Shown here: piece by piece, positions 48,988-57,932 of the stretch
How positions within the stretch are numbered: position 1 is the stretch's first letter
Layout: each line of letters begins with the position of its first letter
The notes under the pieces: generated by a model
The model's database searches: none
The model's input: the letters and a program-made list of their open reading frames with translations, nothing else
Told to the model about the DNA's origin: nothing
Program-made: the position numbers and the translations under genes
From: Mycolicibacter sp. MU0102
GTDB taxonomy: Bacteria; Actinomycetota; Actinomycetes; Mycobacteriales; Mycobacteriaceae
Reading direction: 5' to 3'
DNA: 64,000 nucleotides
Assembly: GCF_963378105.1 (NCBI RefSeq)
Contig: NZ_OY726398.1
Span: 2,852,001 to 2,916,000 of the forward strand

Positions 48988-49803
48988 CTAGGCCTGTCCG
49001 ACCTCGAACCGCGCGAAGCGGGTCACGGTCACGCCGGCCTCGTCGAGCAGCGCCTTGACGCTCTTCTTCGAGTCGGAAACCGAAGACTGGTCCAGCAGCA
49101 CCACGTCCTTGAAGAAGCCGGTGACCCGGCCTTCGACGATCTTGGGCAGGGCGGCCTCGGGCTTGCCCTCCTCCTTGGCCGTCTCTTCGGCGATGCGACG
49201 CTCGTTGGCCACCAGCTCGGCGGGCACGTCGTCGCGGCTCAGGTACTTGGCCCTGAGCGCGGCGATCTGCAGCGCCACGGCGTGAGCCGCCTCGGTGTTG
49301 TCGCCGCTGTACTCGACCAACACGCCGACAGCCGGCGGCAGGTCGGAGGCCCGCTTGTGCAGGTAGGCCTCCACGGTGCCGTCGAAGTAGGCGACGCGGC
49401 GCAGTTCGAGCTTCTCGCCGATCTTGGCCGACAGCGCCTCGATGGCCTCACCGACGGTGCGGTCACCGAGCTTGGCGCTCTTGAGCTCCTCGACATCGGA
49501 GGTCTTGGCCGCCGCGGCGGCGGTGACGACCTCGTCGGCGAGCGTCTTGAACTCGTCGTTCTTGGCGACGAAGTCGGTCTCGGAGTTCAGCTCGATCAGG
49601 GCGCCGCCCTTGGCGGCGACCAGACCTTCGGCGGTGGCACGCTCGGCGCGCTTGCCGACGTCCTTGGCACCCTTGATGCGCAGCACCTCGACGGCCTTGT
49701 CGAAGTCGCCGTCACTCTCGGCCAGCGCATTCTTGCAGTCCATCATGCCTGAGCCGGTGAGCTCCCGAAGCCGCTTAACGTCGGCAGCGGTGTAGTTCCC
49801 CAC
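48988..49803 (-). CDS. tsf: Elongation factor Ts
   Basis: Nucleotide exchange factor for EF-Tu. The 271-residue product has the N-terminal UBA-like module (VKRLRELTGSGMMDCKNALAESDGD), the core blocks LIELNSETDFVAKNDEFK near residue 70, and VAYLHKRASD-type mid region (YFDGTVEAYLHKR). The GTG start at 49803 is preceded by GGAAAGG. It lies 15 bases after rpsB and is followed by a strong terminator. Confidence 0.96.
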   Translation of the reverse strand: MGNYTAADVKRLRELTGSGMMDCKNALAESDGDFDKAVEVLRIKGAKDVGKRAERATAEGLVAAKGGALIELNSETDFVAKNDEFKTLADEVVTAAAAAKTSDVEELKSAKLGDRTVGEAIEALSAKIGEKLELRRVAYFDGTVEAYLHKRASDLPPAVGVLVEYSGDNTEAAHAVALQIAALRAKYLSRDDVPAELVANERRIAEETAKEEGKPEAALPKIVEGRVTGFFKDVVLLDQSSVSDSKKSVKALLDEAGVTVTRFARFEVGQA

Positions 49804-49818
49804 TGTTGTGTGCCTTTC

Positions 49819-50661
49819 CTACGATGCGTCGTTGGTGGTTTCGGCGCCGGCAGCAGCGGCGTCGGCGTCGGCGTCGGGCGCCGCGGTGGTGGCACCCGCC
49901 AGCAGCTCCTGCTCCCACTCGGCCAGCGGCTCAACCGTTTCGGCCGCAGCCTTGCCCTCGCCGTTGCCCTGACCTGCCCGAGCCTGCAGCCCCTCGGCCA
50001 CCGCGGAGGCGATGACCTTGGTCAGCAGAGCCGCCGAGCGGATGGCGTCGTCATTACCCGGGATCGGGTAGTTCACCTGGTCGGGGTCGCAGTTGGTGTC
50101 CAGGATCGCGATGACCGGGATGCCCAGCTTGATGGCCTCCGCGACCGCGAGGTGCTCCTTGTTGGTGTCGACGACCCAGACGGCCGACGGCACCTTGTTC
50201 ATGTCGCGGATACCGCCGAGGCTGCGCTCCAGCTTGTTCTTCTCGCGGGTCAGCATCAAGATTTCCTTCTTGGTGCGACCTTCGAAGCCACCGGTCTGCT
50301 CCATGGCCTCGAGTTCCTTGAGGCGCTGCAGGCGCTTGTGCACGGTGGAGAAGTTGGTGAGCATGCCGCCCAGCCAGCGCTGGTTGACGTACGGCATCCC
50401 GACCCGGGTGGCCTCGGCCGCGACCGATTCCTGAGCCTGCTTCTTGGTGCCGACGAACATGATGGTGCCGCCGTGCGCGACGGTCTCCTTGACGAACTCG
50501 TACGCCTGGTCGATGAACGTCAGCGTCTGCTGCAAGTCGATGATGTAGATGCCGTTGCGGTCGGTGAAGATGAACCGCTTCATCTTGGGATTCCAACGAC
50601 GGGTCTGATGCCCGAAGTGGGCGCCGCTGTCCAGCAGCTGTTTCATGGTTACGACAGCCAT
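49819..50661 (-). CDS. rpsB: 30S ribosomal protein S2
   Basis: Structural protein of the small subunit. The 280-residue product has MAVVTMKQLLDSGAHFGHQTRRWNP at the N-terminus (shown in parts), VNQRWLGGMLTNF near residue 97, and IPVIAILDTNCDPDQVNYPIPGNDDAIRS near residue 195. An Ala-rich C-terminal tail follows, typical of mycobacterial S2. ATG 50661 was chosen; in-frame starts further upstream would add an unlikely tail. First gene of the rpsB-tsf operon. Confidence 0.97.
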   Translation of the reverse strand: MAVVTMKQLLDSGAHFGHQTRRWNPKMKRFIFTDRNGIYIIDLQQTLTFIDQAYEFVKETVAHGGTIMFVGTKKQAQESVAAEATRVGMPYVNQRWLGGMLTNFSTVHKRLQRLKELEAMEQTGGFEGRTKKEILMLTREKNKLERSLGGIRDMNKVPSAVWVVDTNKEHLAVAEAIKLGIPVIAILDTNCDPDQVNYPIPGNDDAIRSAALLTKVIASAVAEGLQARAGQGNGEGKAAAETVEPLAEWEQELLAGATTAAPDADADAAAAGAETTNDAS

Positions 50662-50895
50662 GAGTCCATGGTTCCTTTTTTGTCGGTTGTCGCCCGGCGT
50701 CGGGTGAGGCCGGGCCCTGGTGCCTGCTGAGATGTCGGACCCCTGCTGGGGACCACCCGGCATCTGCGTTGTGGCGCAGGCACGCGAAGTCAGCCCGCAT
50801 AGCGAACTGCGCAAATGAGTTTACACGGTCCGAGCAGGTGCTTTGTCCACAGCGGTGACTGGCTCGATTCGGGGCTACCGAGGTGAACTGGGCAC
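50662..50895. promoter_or_regulatory. Divergent intergenic region of rpsB and the M23 gene
   Basis: A 234-base gap holding the promoters of rpsB (minus) and the M23 peptidase gene (plus). I could not identify a convincing -10 for either, nor a hairpin of note in the rpsB leader. Confidence 0.4.
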
Positions 50896-51435
50896 ATGCG
50901 ATGCGTGGCATTGTTGCTGGTCGGAGGCCTTTTGCTGGCCGCACCGGCGCACGGCGACACGGTTCGGCTGGATTGGCCGCTGCGGCCACGCCCGGCGGTG
51001 GTGCGGCGATTCGATGCCCCGCGCCCGGATTGGCAGCGTGGCCACCGGGGCGTGGACCTGGCCGGGGAACCGGGCCAGCCGGTGTATGCCGCCGGCGGCG
51101 GCACGGTGGTGTTCGCCGGACGTTCCGGTGGGCAGCCGGTGGTGTCGCTGGCCCATCCCGGCGGGTTGCGCACCAGCTACCAGCCGGTGTTCGCGGCTGT
51201 CCGGATCGGTCAGCTGGTGGCCGCGGGGTCGGTGATCGGCACCTTGGAGCCCGGCCATCCGGGCTGCGCGACTTGCCTGCACTGGGGCGCGATGTGGGGG
51301 CCGGCGTCGCGGGCCGACTACCTCGATCCGTTGGGATTGCTGGCCTCGACGCCGATCCGACTCAAGCCGGTGACGGGCGGGACGGGGGCTACCGCGAAGG
51401 CAGTCGACGCAAAAAATCCAGCATGGCGGCGATGA
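50896..51435 (+). CDS. Secreted M23-family peptidase
   Basis: A putative peptidoglycan endopeptidase of the LytM/M23 type. The 179-residue precursor has a signal peptide (MRCVALLLVGGLLLAAPAHG, cleavage near residue 20) and an M23 domain with the zinc motif HRGVD near residue 50. The C-terminal motif is CLHWG near residue 138, where the more usual form is HLHFG; the second His is kept but the catalytic first His is Cys. This form is common in actinobacterial relatives. It is transcribed away from rpsB and overlaps the convergent alpha/beta hydrolase gene by 47 bases. It corresponds to Rv2891. Confidence 0.85.
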   Translation: MRCVALLLVGGLLLAAPAHGDTVRLDWPLRPRPAVVRRFDAPRPDWQRGHRGVDLAGEPGQPVYAAGGGTVVFAGRSGGQPVVSLAHPGGLRTSYQPVFAAVRIGQLVAAGSVIGTLEPGHPGCATCLHWGAMWGPASRADYLDPLGLLASTPIRLKPVTGGTGATAKAVDAKNPAWRR

Positions 51436-52255
51436 CGACGTCAGGCTGATCCCGTTGGACCCAGTGCCCGGCACCGGCAATGACTTTCAACTCGGCGTGC
51501 GGAATCAGCGCGGCCGCCGCGCGTGCACGTGCAATGGGCACGCCGGCGTCCCGGTCGCCGTGGATGATCAGCGCCGGACGCGGGAACGACGCCAGCTGAG
51601 CCGTGTAGTCGGTTTTCAGCCGGTTCCACAACATCTCGTCGTGCTGCCATTGCTCGAAGGCGGCAAACCCGGGGTGCCGTGCGGCGGAGATGATCTCCGC
51701 GATCAGCTCGGGGTTGCGTTGGGCTGGATCACGGATCAGCGATTTGAGGCTCCACGTCAGTGCGGCGCGGTTCGTGGACATCCACCGAGTGGCGAGATCC
51801 AGCGCTCCGGTGCGCTGCATCGCCCACGCCAGCAGCTGGCGGCCGCCGGCCAGCCGCGGCATCAGCCCGTAACTGTCCAACAGCAGTGCCGCAGTAACCC
51901 GTTCTGGCCGGTCCAACACATGCCCGATCGACAGCGCCCCGCCCAGCGACAACCCGCCGATGGCGTAGTAATCCAGTCCGAGCGCGTCGATGAACTCCCC
52001 CACGTAGGCGACCAGCCGCTGCTGGGTCACCCGCCAGGTGGGCATCGGGCTCTTGCCGCAGCCGGGGTGATCGGGAGCGATGACACGGAAGCCGCCGGCA
52101 GCCAAGCGCGGTCCGACCTCTCCCCAGGACAACGCGGCGCTGTCCGTGCCGCCACCATGCAGCAGCACCACGGTGCCAACTGCGTTGTTGTCGGGACGAA
52201 AGTCGAGGTAGGAGATCGGTCCGGACGGCAGTTCGAGATGTGACCGCACCGTCAC
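51389..52255 (-). CDS. Alpha/beta hydrolase
   Basis: The 288-residue product is a complete alpha/beta hydrolase: oxyanion segment LLHGGGTDSAALSWG, nucleophile elbow GGLSLGGA (Ser near residue 100), acid HGDRDAGVP and His GAGHWVQRDQP near the C-terminus. GTG 52255 overlaps the xerC stop (GTGA), so it is translated with xerC. Its 3' end overlaps the convergent M23 gene. Substrate is unknown. Confidence 0.85.
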   Translation of the reverse strand: MTVRSHLELPSGPISYLDFRPDNNAVGTVVLLHGGGTDSAALSWGEVGPRLAAGGFRVIAPDHPGCGKSPMPTWRVTQQRLVAYVGEFIDALGLDYYAIGGLSLGGALSIGHVLDRPERVTAALLLDSYGLMPRLAGGRQLLAWAMQRTGALDLATRWMSTNRAALTWSLKSLIRDPAQRNPELIAEIISAARHPGFAAFEQWQHDEMLWNRLKTDYTAQLASFPRPALIIHGDRDAGVPIARARAAAALIPHAELKVIAGAGHWVQRDQPDVVIAAMLDFLRRLPSR

Positions 52256-53160
52256 GCCCGCGGGTGGGCCTGATCGTGCACGGCACGCAGCCGGGCGACG
52301 GTGACATGGGTGTAGAGCTGCGTGGTGGCCAGGCTGGAGTGACCGAGCAGTTCCTGCACGATCCGCAGGTCTGCCCCACCCTCCAACAGATGCGTGGCCG
52401 CGGTGTGGCGCAGCCCGTGCGGCCCCATATCCGGTGCTCCCCCGACCGCGGCGACGGTCTGGTGCACCACGGTGCGGGCCTGACGCGGGTCCAGGCGCCC
52501 GCCGCGGGCGCCGAGCAGCAGCGCCGGGCCGGACTCCAGCGTCGCCAGCGACGGGCGCCCCCGGGTGAGCCATGCCTGCAGCGCGTCGGCGGCGGGTTCC
52601 CCGAACGGCACCGTGCGTTGCTTGTTGCCCTTGCCCACCACCCGCAGCACCCGTCGTGAACTGTCGACGTCGTCGATGTCCAGGCCGCACAGTTCGCTGA
52701 CGCGCACCGCGGTGGCGTAGAGCAACTCGGCGATCAGTCTGTCCCGCAACGCCAGGGGATCGTTCTGCTGTGCCCCGGATTTGGCAGCAATCATCGCGTC
52801 ATGCGCCTGGTCTCGACGAAGTACCGCCGGCAGCGTGCGGCGCGACTTCGGCAGCTGCAGGCGCGCACCGGGATCCGACGACAGCAGCCCACGCCGCACC
52901 GCCCACGCGGTAAAGGTCTTGACCGTCGATGTGCGGCGCGCCAGGGTGCTGCGCGCAGCACCGGCGCCGGCCTGCGCGGCCAACCAGCTGCGCAGCACCG
53001 GAAGGCTCAGTCCTTCGATGCCGGTGTGTCCCTGCTCGGCGAGGAATCCGAACAGCGATCGCAGATCACCGAGGTAGGCGCGCCGGGTGTGCTCGGAACG
53101 GCCCCGTTCCAAAGCGAGGTACTCGTCGAACTCGTCGAGAATCGCTTCCACGTCGACCAC
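52252..53160 (-). CDS. xerC: Tyrosine recombinase XerC
   Basis: Chromosome-dimer resolution recombinase acting at dif with XerD. The 302-residue product has the SAM-like N-terminal domain (DEYLALERGRSEHTRRAYLGDL) and the catalytic residues of the tyrosine family: Arg in ATAVRVSELCGLD, Lys in GKGNKQRTVPF, HGLRH, and LGHSSLATTQLYTH with Tyr near residue 285. GTG 53160 or GTG 53151 is the likely start; the second matches the M. tuberculosis protein. I found no signs of a phage or integron around it. Confidence 0.93.
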   Translation of the reverse strand: MVDVEAILDEFDEYLALERGRSEHTRRAYLGDLRSLFGFLAEQGHTGIEGLSLPVLRSWLAAQAGAGAARSTLARRTSTVKTFTAWAVRRGLLSSDPGARLQLPKSRRTLPAVLRRDQAHDAMIAAKSGAQQNDPLALRDRLIAELLYATAVRVSELCGLDIDDVDSSRRVLRVVGKGNKQRTVPFGEPAADALQAWLTRGRPSLATLESGPALLLGARGGRLDPRQARTVVHQTVAAVGGAPDMGPHGLRHTAATHLLEGGADLRIVQELLGHSSLATTQLYTHVTVARLRAVHDQAHPRA

Positions 53161-53185
53161 GGTCTCAGACGGCGCCCGGGGGCGC

Positions 53186-54346
53186 TCAGGTGACGCGCCG
53201 CAGCGTTTCCGGGGTGAGATCAAGCCGTGACGGATAGCCGTCGACAGCCATGATCAGATCGGCTTCGGCCAGCAGCGAGCGCAGCACGTGCACGATCCCG
53301 GCGGTTCCCCCCAAAGCCAGGCCGTAGGCGTACGGTCGGCCGATACCGACCGCCGTGGCCCCCAGAGCAAGGGCCTTGATGATGTCGGCCCCGGTGCGGA
53401 TGCCGGAGTCGAAGAGCACCGGCATCCCGTCGGCGGCCGCCACCACGTCAGGCAGGCAGTCCAGGGCCGGCAGTCCGCCGTTGGCCTGGCGACCGCCGTG
53501 CGTGGAGCAGTAGATGCCGTCAACCCCGCCGTCTCGAGCGCGCCGTACGTCGTCGGGGTGACAGATGCCCTTGACGATCAACGGCAGGTCGGTCAATGAC
53601 CGCAGCCACGGCAGATCATCCCAGGTCAGCGGATTGCCGAAGGTCTGGATCCAGGACAGGATGGCGGCTTGCGGATTCTCCTCGGGCGGCTGGGACAGGC
53701 CCGCCCGAAACACCGGGTCGGACCAGTAGTTGGACAGGCAGTGCCCGCGCAGCTGCGGGAAGTTCGACGTGGATAGGTCGCGGGGACGCCAGCCCGGAAC
53801 CCAGGTGTCGAGGGTGACGACGATCGCCTTGTACCCGGCCGCCTCCGCGCGACGCACCAGGCTGGCCGCCAGCTCCCGGTTTTTGGGCGTGTACAGCTGG
53901 AAAAACCCTGGCGTGTCACCGAATTCGGCGGCGACGTCCTCGAGCGGGTCCGCGGTGAGGGTGGACACCATCATCGGAACGCCGGTGGCCGCCGCAGCAC
54001 GTGCGCTGGCCAAGTCGCCGTGACCGTCCTGGGCGCAGATGCCGATGACACCGATCGGCGCCATGAAGACCGGCGAGGGCAGCCGCAATCCGAACATCTC
54101 GATCGACAAGTCACGCTCGGCGGCGCCGACGAACATCCGCGGTATGAGCCCCCACCCGTCGAAGGCGGTGACGTTGGCCCGCTGGGTGCGTTCGTCGCCG
54201 GCACCGCCGGCCACATACGACCACACCGAGGGGGAAAGCGCCGCTGCGGCTTTGGTTTCCAGCTCGCTATAGGTCATCGGCAACGCGGGTACCACCCCGG
54301 CCAGGCCCTGCAGGTAGATCTCGAACTGGTAGTCCCCGAATGCCAT
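53186..54346 (-). CDS. FMN-dependent lactate 2-monooxygenase-like enzyme
   Basis: An FMN alpha-hydroxy acid oxidase-family enzyme; the close similarity to M. smegmatis lactate 2-monooxygenase suggests lactate to acetate and CO2 with O2. The 386-residue product has SYVAGGAGDERTQRAN near residue 42, APIGVIGICAQDGHGD, TLDTWVPGWRPRDL, and the active-site segment IYCSTHGGRQANGGLPALDCLP with the catalytic His. Then come VLFDSGIRTGADI and IGRPYAYGLALGG. ATG 54346 gives the usual start (GDYQFEIYLQGLAGV). It sits between the siderophore-interacting gene and xerC; M. tuberculosis has no equivalent there that I recall. Confidence 0.87.
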   Translation of the reverse strand: MAFGDYQFEIYLQGLAGVVPALPMTYSELETKAAAALSPSVWSYVAGGAGDERTQRANVTAFDGWGLIPRMFVGAAERDLSIEMFGLRLPSPVFMAPIGVIGICAQDGHGDLASARAAAATGVPMMVSTLTADPLEDVAAEFGDTPGFFQLYTPKNRELAASLVRRAEAAGYKAIVVTLDTWVPGWRPRDLSTSNFPQLRGHCLSNYWSDPVFRAGLSQPPEENPQAAILSWIQTFGNPLTWDDLPWLRSLTDLPLIVKGICHPDDVRRARDGGVDGIYCSTHGGRQANGGLPALDCLPDVVAAADGMPVLFDSGIRTGADIIKALALGATAVGIGRPYAYGLALGGTAGIVHVLRSLLAEADLIMAVDGYPSRLDLTPETLRRVT

Positions 54347-54350
54347 GGCT

Positions 54351-55244
54351 TTAGCCTGTCTTCTCTTCAGCCGCCGCTGCGTTTTCCGTCGCCTCTGCAC
54401 CTGCTGCGCCCTCTAAGGCGGCGAGTTCCTTCTTCCACTGCCGGAAAGTCTCTTCGGTGCGCCCACGCCGCCAGTAGCCCGAGATCGACGCCCACTTGGC
54501 GTCGACGCCGCGCTCCTTGCGGACATAGGGCCGCAGATTGTGCATGACGGCCTGGGCCTCACCATGGATGAAGACCTGAACCTGGCCTGGCAGCCACGCA
54601 AAGGTGGTGACCGCTTCGATCAGCGGCGCGTTGTCCCCGGCCCGCTCCTGCCCCACCAGGTCCGCACGTCCCCCGCGGTGCAGCCAGCTGAGCTCGATTC
54701 CGTCCGGCGTCTCCAGCACGATCTCGTCTTCGGGGCCGGCGACTTCGATGAATGCCCTGCCCACTGCGTCGTCCGGCAATGCCTCGAGCGCGGCAGCGAT
54801 CGCCGGCAACGCGCTCTCATCGCCGGCCAGCAGGTGCCAGTCGGCGTCGGGGTCCGGCGCGTAGGCACCGGCGGGCCCCATCAAGTAGACCGGATCCCCG
54901 GGCGCAGCGCTGGCCGCCCACGGGCCGACAACGCCGTGGTCGCCGTGTACCGAGACGTCGATGGCGATCTCCCGGGCGAGCGGATCGGCGCGGCGCACCG
55001 TCAGGGTGCGGACCACTGGACGCTGCTCGTCGGGAAGCCCGTCGAAGCTGTCCAGAGTCAACGGCTGCGGTAGCGCCGCGACATCGACGTCATAGCGCAC
55101 AAAGATCACCTTGACGTACGAATCGGTGAAATCGCTGGGCTTGAATGTGTCGAAACCTTTGCCGCCCAACACCACTCGGATCATGTGTTCCGAAGCCTGC
55201 TCGGTACGGACAACTTCGAAGGTGTGAACCGGTCGTCCCGCCAC
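54351..55244 (-). CDS. viuB: Siderophore-interacting FAD-binding reductase
   Basis: Reductively releases iron from ferric siderophores. The 297-residue product has the FAD-binding domain with RTLTVRRADPLAREIAIDVSVHG near residue 95, the family motif PVYLMGPAGAYAPDPDADW, and the C-terminal NAD(P)-type SIP domain (LLAGDESALPAIAAALEALP). An acidic Ala/Glu-rich tail ends the chain. GTG 55244 gives MAGRPVHTFEVV. It corresponds to Rv2895c. The next gene on the strand, the monooxygenase, starts four bases after its stop. Confidence 0.86.
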   Translation of the reverse strand: MAGRPVHTFEVVRTEQASEHMIRVVLGGKGFDTFKPSDFTDSYVKVIFVRYDVDVAALPQPLTLDSFDGLPDEQRPVVRTLTVRRADPLAREIAIDVSVHGDHGVVGPWAASAAPGDPVYLMGPAGAYAPDPDADWHLLAGDESALPAIAAALEALPDDAVGRAFIEVAGPEDEIVLETPDGIELSWLHRGGRADLVGQERAGDNAPLIEAVTTFAWLPGQVQVFIHGEAQAVMHNLRPYVRKERGVDAKWASISGYWRRGRTEETFRQWKKELAALEGAAGAEATENAAAAEEKTG

Positions 55245-55284
55245 GCTGTCTCCCCTCTTCGCCCTGCCCAGCCGACTATACGAG

Positions 55285-56424
55285 CTACCGATTCGGGCGA
55301 GCGATCGCCCAGCATCCGTCGCGCCGCGCCGCGAGGCCAGCGACCTCCAGCATCGCCAGTGGCCCGAACACCTGTGCCGGCGCCAACCCGGAGGCCACCG
55401 CGATCTGATCGACGGTGACCACGCCGCGCCCGGGCAGTGCTTCGTAGACCTGACGTTCGGCGGCGCTGAGCCCGTCCAGCGGTGTGGCCGGCCGCGGCGG
55501 ATCGTCGGCAAGTTCCCCAACCCGCCCCACCAGCTCGATCACTTCGTCGACCCGGGTCACCAACTCGGCACCGCCGCGCAGCAGTACGTGGCAGCCGGCC
55601 GAGGCCGCGCTCGTGACGGGGCCGGGGACCGCCGCCACCGGCCGGCCCAGCAGCCGGGCCCACGCAGCGGTGTTGGCCGCGCCACTGCGCAGTCCCGCCT
55701 CCACCACCACCGTCGCACCTGCGAGCGCCGCGACCAGCCGGTTGCGGGTCAGGAACCGATAGCGGGCCGGACGTACCCCGGGCGGATACTCGGTGACCAG
55801 CAGGCCGCTGGCGCCGATGCGATGCAGCAGCGCGGAATGGCCTGCCGGGTAGGCGATGTCGATACCCCCGGCCAGGACCGCCACGGTGGTTCCGTCTGCG
55901 GCCAGCGCCGCACGGTGCGCCGCGCCGTCGATTCCGTAGGCGCCGCCGGAGACCACCGCCACGTCGCGTTCGGCCAATCCGGCGGCCAGATCCGCGGCCA
56001 CCAGCTCGCCGTAGGCGGTTGCTGCCCGGGTCCCCACGATCGCGGTGGCCCGCTCGGCGATCTCGTCGAGGCGTGCCGGCCCCACCGCCCAGAGCGCGAG
56101 CGGTGGCCGGCAATCCGGTTTGCAGGCGGCGTCGGCGCCCCCGAAGCCGGCGAAGGCCAGCACCGGCCACTCGTGGTCGTCGGGGGTGACCAGGCGGCCT
56201 CCGCGGCGGTCGAGGTTCTCCAGATCGTCGGCAGCGACGTCGATCTCGCGTCGGGCCTCGGTGTGGCGGGCCAGCTCCGGGCCGACTGCACCGCACCGAA
56301 TCCGTTCCGCTGCTTCCACCGGACCGACGCGGTCGACCAGTACGGCCAGCTCCGGGCGCGGCGGCTCGGCAACCCGGGACAGGTAGGCCCACGCCCGCTT
56401 CGTGGTGGCGTCTGTGGTGGTCAT
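55285..56424 (-). CDS. dprA: DNA-processing protein DprA
   Basis: Loads RecA on incoming single-stranded DNA in transformable bacteria; conserved widely beyond them. The 379-residue product has the Rossmann-fold DNA-binding core: VGTRAATAYGELVA near residue 150, SGGAYGIDGAAHRAAL, GGIDIAYPAGHSALL, TRNRLVAALAGATVVVEAG and a C-terminal winged helix. ATG 56424 overlaps the comM stop. It corresponds to Rv2896c. Confidence 0.9.
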   Translation of the reverse strand: MTTTDATTKRAWAYLSRVAEPPRPELAVLVDRVGPVEAAERIRCGAVGPELARHTEARREIDVAADDLENLDRRGGRLVTPDDHEWPVLAFAGFGGADAACKPDCRPPLALWAVGPARLDEIAERATAIVGTRAATAYGELVAADLAAGLAERDVAVVSGGAYGIDGAAHRAALAADGTTVAVLAGGIDIAYPAGHSALLHRIGASGLLVTEYPPGVRPARYRFLTRNRLVAALAGATVVVEAGLRSGAANTAAWARLLGRPVAAVPGPVTSAASAGCHVLLRGGAELVTRVDEVIELVGRVGELADDPPRPATPLDGLSAAERQVYEALPGRGVVTVDQIAVASGLAPAQVFGPLAMLEVAGLAARRDGCWAIARPNR

Positions 56425-57932
56425 CGGGCCGCACCCGCTTGGCGGAAGCTCAGGGCCGCGGAGACCTCGTCCAGTCCCGGAGACGTCCGCCCGGCCAGAT
56501 CGCAAAGGGTCCACGCGACCCGCAGGGTGCGGTTGGCGCCCCGGATCGATAGCAGACCGCGGTCCAGCGCAGTGCGCAGCGGGGCCATCGCCTCGGCAGT
56601 GAGCCGAAACTTGCGGCGCAGCAACGCCCCGCTCACCTCGGCATTGGTGTGGAAGCCGTGCGGTGCCCACCGGTGTGCTGCGGCGGCGCGCGCCTGCGCG
56701 ACCCGGCTGCGCACCGCGGCGGTCGACTCCCCATCCGCCGCCGAGAACGCACCTGCGCGCACCGGATGCATCTCCACTCGCAGGTCCACCCGGTCCAGCA
56801 GCGGACCGGACAGCCGGCCCAGGTAGCGCCGCTTCTCCATCGACTTACAGGTGCAGTCCCTGGGATCGGCCGGGGCGCATGGGCACGGGTTGGCCGCCAT
56901 GACCAGCTGGAAGCGGGCCGGGTAGCAGGCCACCCCGTCGCGGCGGGCCAGCCGGATCTCCCCGTCTTCCAGCGGTGTACGCAGCGCCTCTAGCGCACTG
57001 ACCCGAATCTCGGCGCACTCGTCGAGGAACAGCACACCTCGGTGAGCGCGGCTCACCGCGCCGGGCCTGGCCATCCCGGAGCCGCCGCCGACCAGCGCCG
57101 CGACGCTCGAGCTGTGATGCGGCGCGATGAAGGGCGGCCGGGTGATCAGCGGCGCACTGCCCGAGAGCAGACCCGCGACCGAATGAATGGCGGTGACCTC
57201 CAGCGACTCACTTTCGGTGAGCGCCGGGAGCAGTCCGGGAAGGCGTTGGGCCAGCATGGTTTTACCGATTCCGGGCGGACCGGTCAGCATCAGATGATGG
57301 GACCCGGCGGCGGCCACCTCGACGGCGAATCGAGCCTGAGCCTGGCCGACCACCTCGGCCAGGTCCGCGACCGGCTCGGTCACCGGGGCCGCGGTGGTGA
57401 TCCGGTCCTGCAGCCGTGCGGCCCCCTCCAGCCAGCCGTGCAACTGCCCCAGCGTCGCCACGCCGTACACGTCGATGCCGTCCACCAGGCTGGCTTCGGC
57501 GAGGTTGTCCACGGGAACCACCGCGGCAGCCCAGCCGTCGTTCTTGGCGGCCAACACCGCGGGCAGCACCCCGTGGACCGGCCGCACGCGCCCGTCGAGT
57601 GCGAGTTCCCCCAGCAGCACCGTCTTCTCCAACCGGGACCACGGCGCTTTGCGGTCAGCGGAGAGCACGGCGGCGGCCAGCGCGATGTCGTAGACGGAAC
57701 CCATCTTCGGCAGCGTCGCCGGCGAAAGTGCCAGGGTCAGCCGGGCTGCGGGCCAACGCTGCCCACTGTTGGTGATCGCCGCGCGGACGCGATCCCGCGA
57801 CTCCTGAAGTGCGGCATCGGGCAGCCCCACCAGGTGCACCCCGGGAAGCCCCGAAGTGATGTCAGCCTCGATCTCCACGATCAAGCCGTCGAGGCCTCGT
57901 ACCGCCACCGAGAACGCCCTCCCCAGAGACAT
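56421..57932 (-). CDS. comM: Magnesium chelatase-like AAA ATPase ComM/YifB
   Basis: A helicase-type AAA+ ATPase linked to DNA recombination during transformation. The 503-residue product has the N-terminal ChlI-like part (GLPGVHLVGLPDAALQESRDRV), Walker A GPPGIGKTML near residue 225 and Walker B VLFLDECAEI. The Cys-bearing segment CPCAPADPRDCTC follows, with the C-terminal Mg-chelatase domain. ATG 57932 follows directly on the yraN stop, so the two are co-translated. It corresponds to Rv2897c. Confidence 0.92.
   Translation of the reverse strand: MSLGRAFSVAVRGLDGLIVEIEADITSGLPGVHLVGLPDAALQESRDRVRAAITNSGQRWPAARLTLALSPATLPKMGSVYDIALAAAVLSADRKAPWSRLEKTVLLGELALDGRVRPVHGVLPAVLAAKNDGWAAAVVPVDNLAEASLVDGIDVYGVATLGQLHGWLEGAARLQDRITTAAPVTEPVADLAEVVGQAQARFAVEVAAAGSHHLMLTGPPGIGKTMLAQRLPGLLPALTESESLEVTAIHSVAGLLSGSAPLITRPPFIAPHHSSSVAALVGGGSGMARPGAVSRAHRGVLFLDECAEIRVSALEALRTPLEDGEIRLARRDGVACYPARFQLVMAANPCPCAPADPRDCTCKSMEKRRYLGRLSGPLLDRVDLRVEMHPVRAGAFSAADGESTAAVRSRVAQARAAAAHRWAPHGFHTNAEVSGALLRRKFRLTAEAMAPLRTALDRGLLSIRGANRTLRVAWTLCDLAGRTSPGLDEVSAALSFRQAGAAR

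Noticed and set aside
52252..53160. Phage or integron integrase
   Set aside because: The protein fits chromosomal XerC and its rpsB-tsf neighbourhood; no attachment sites, phage genes or tRNA target were seen.
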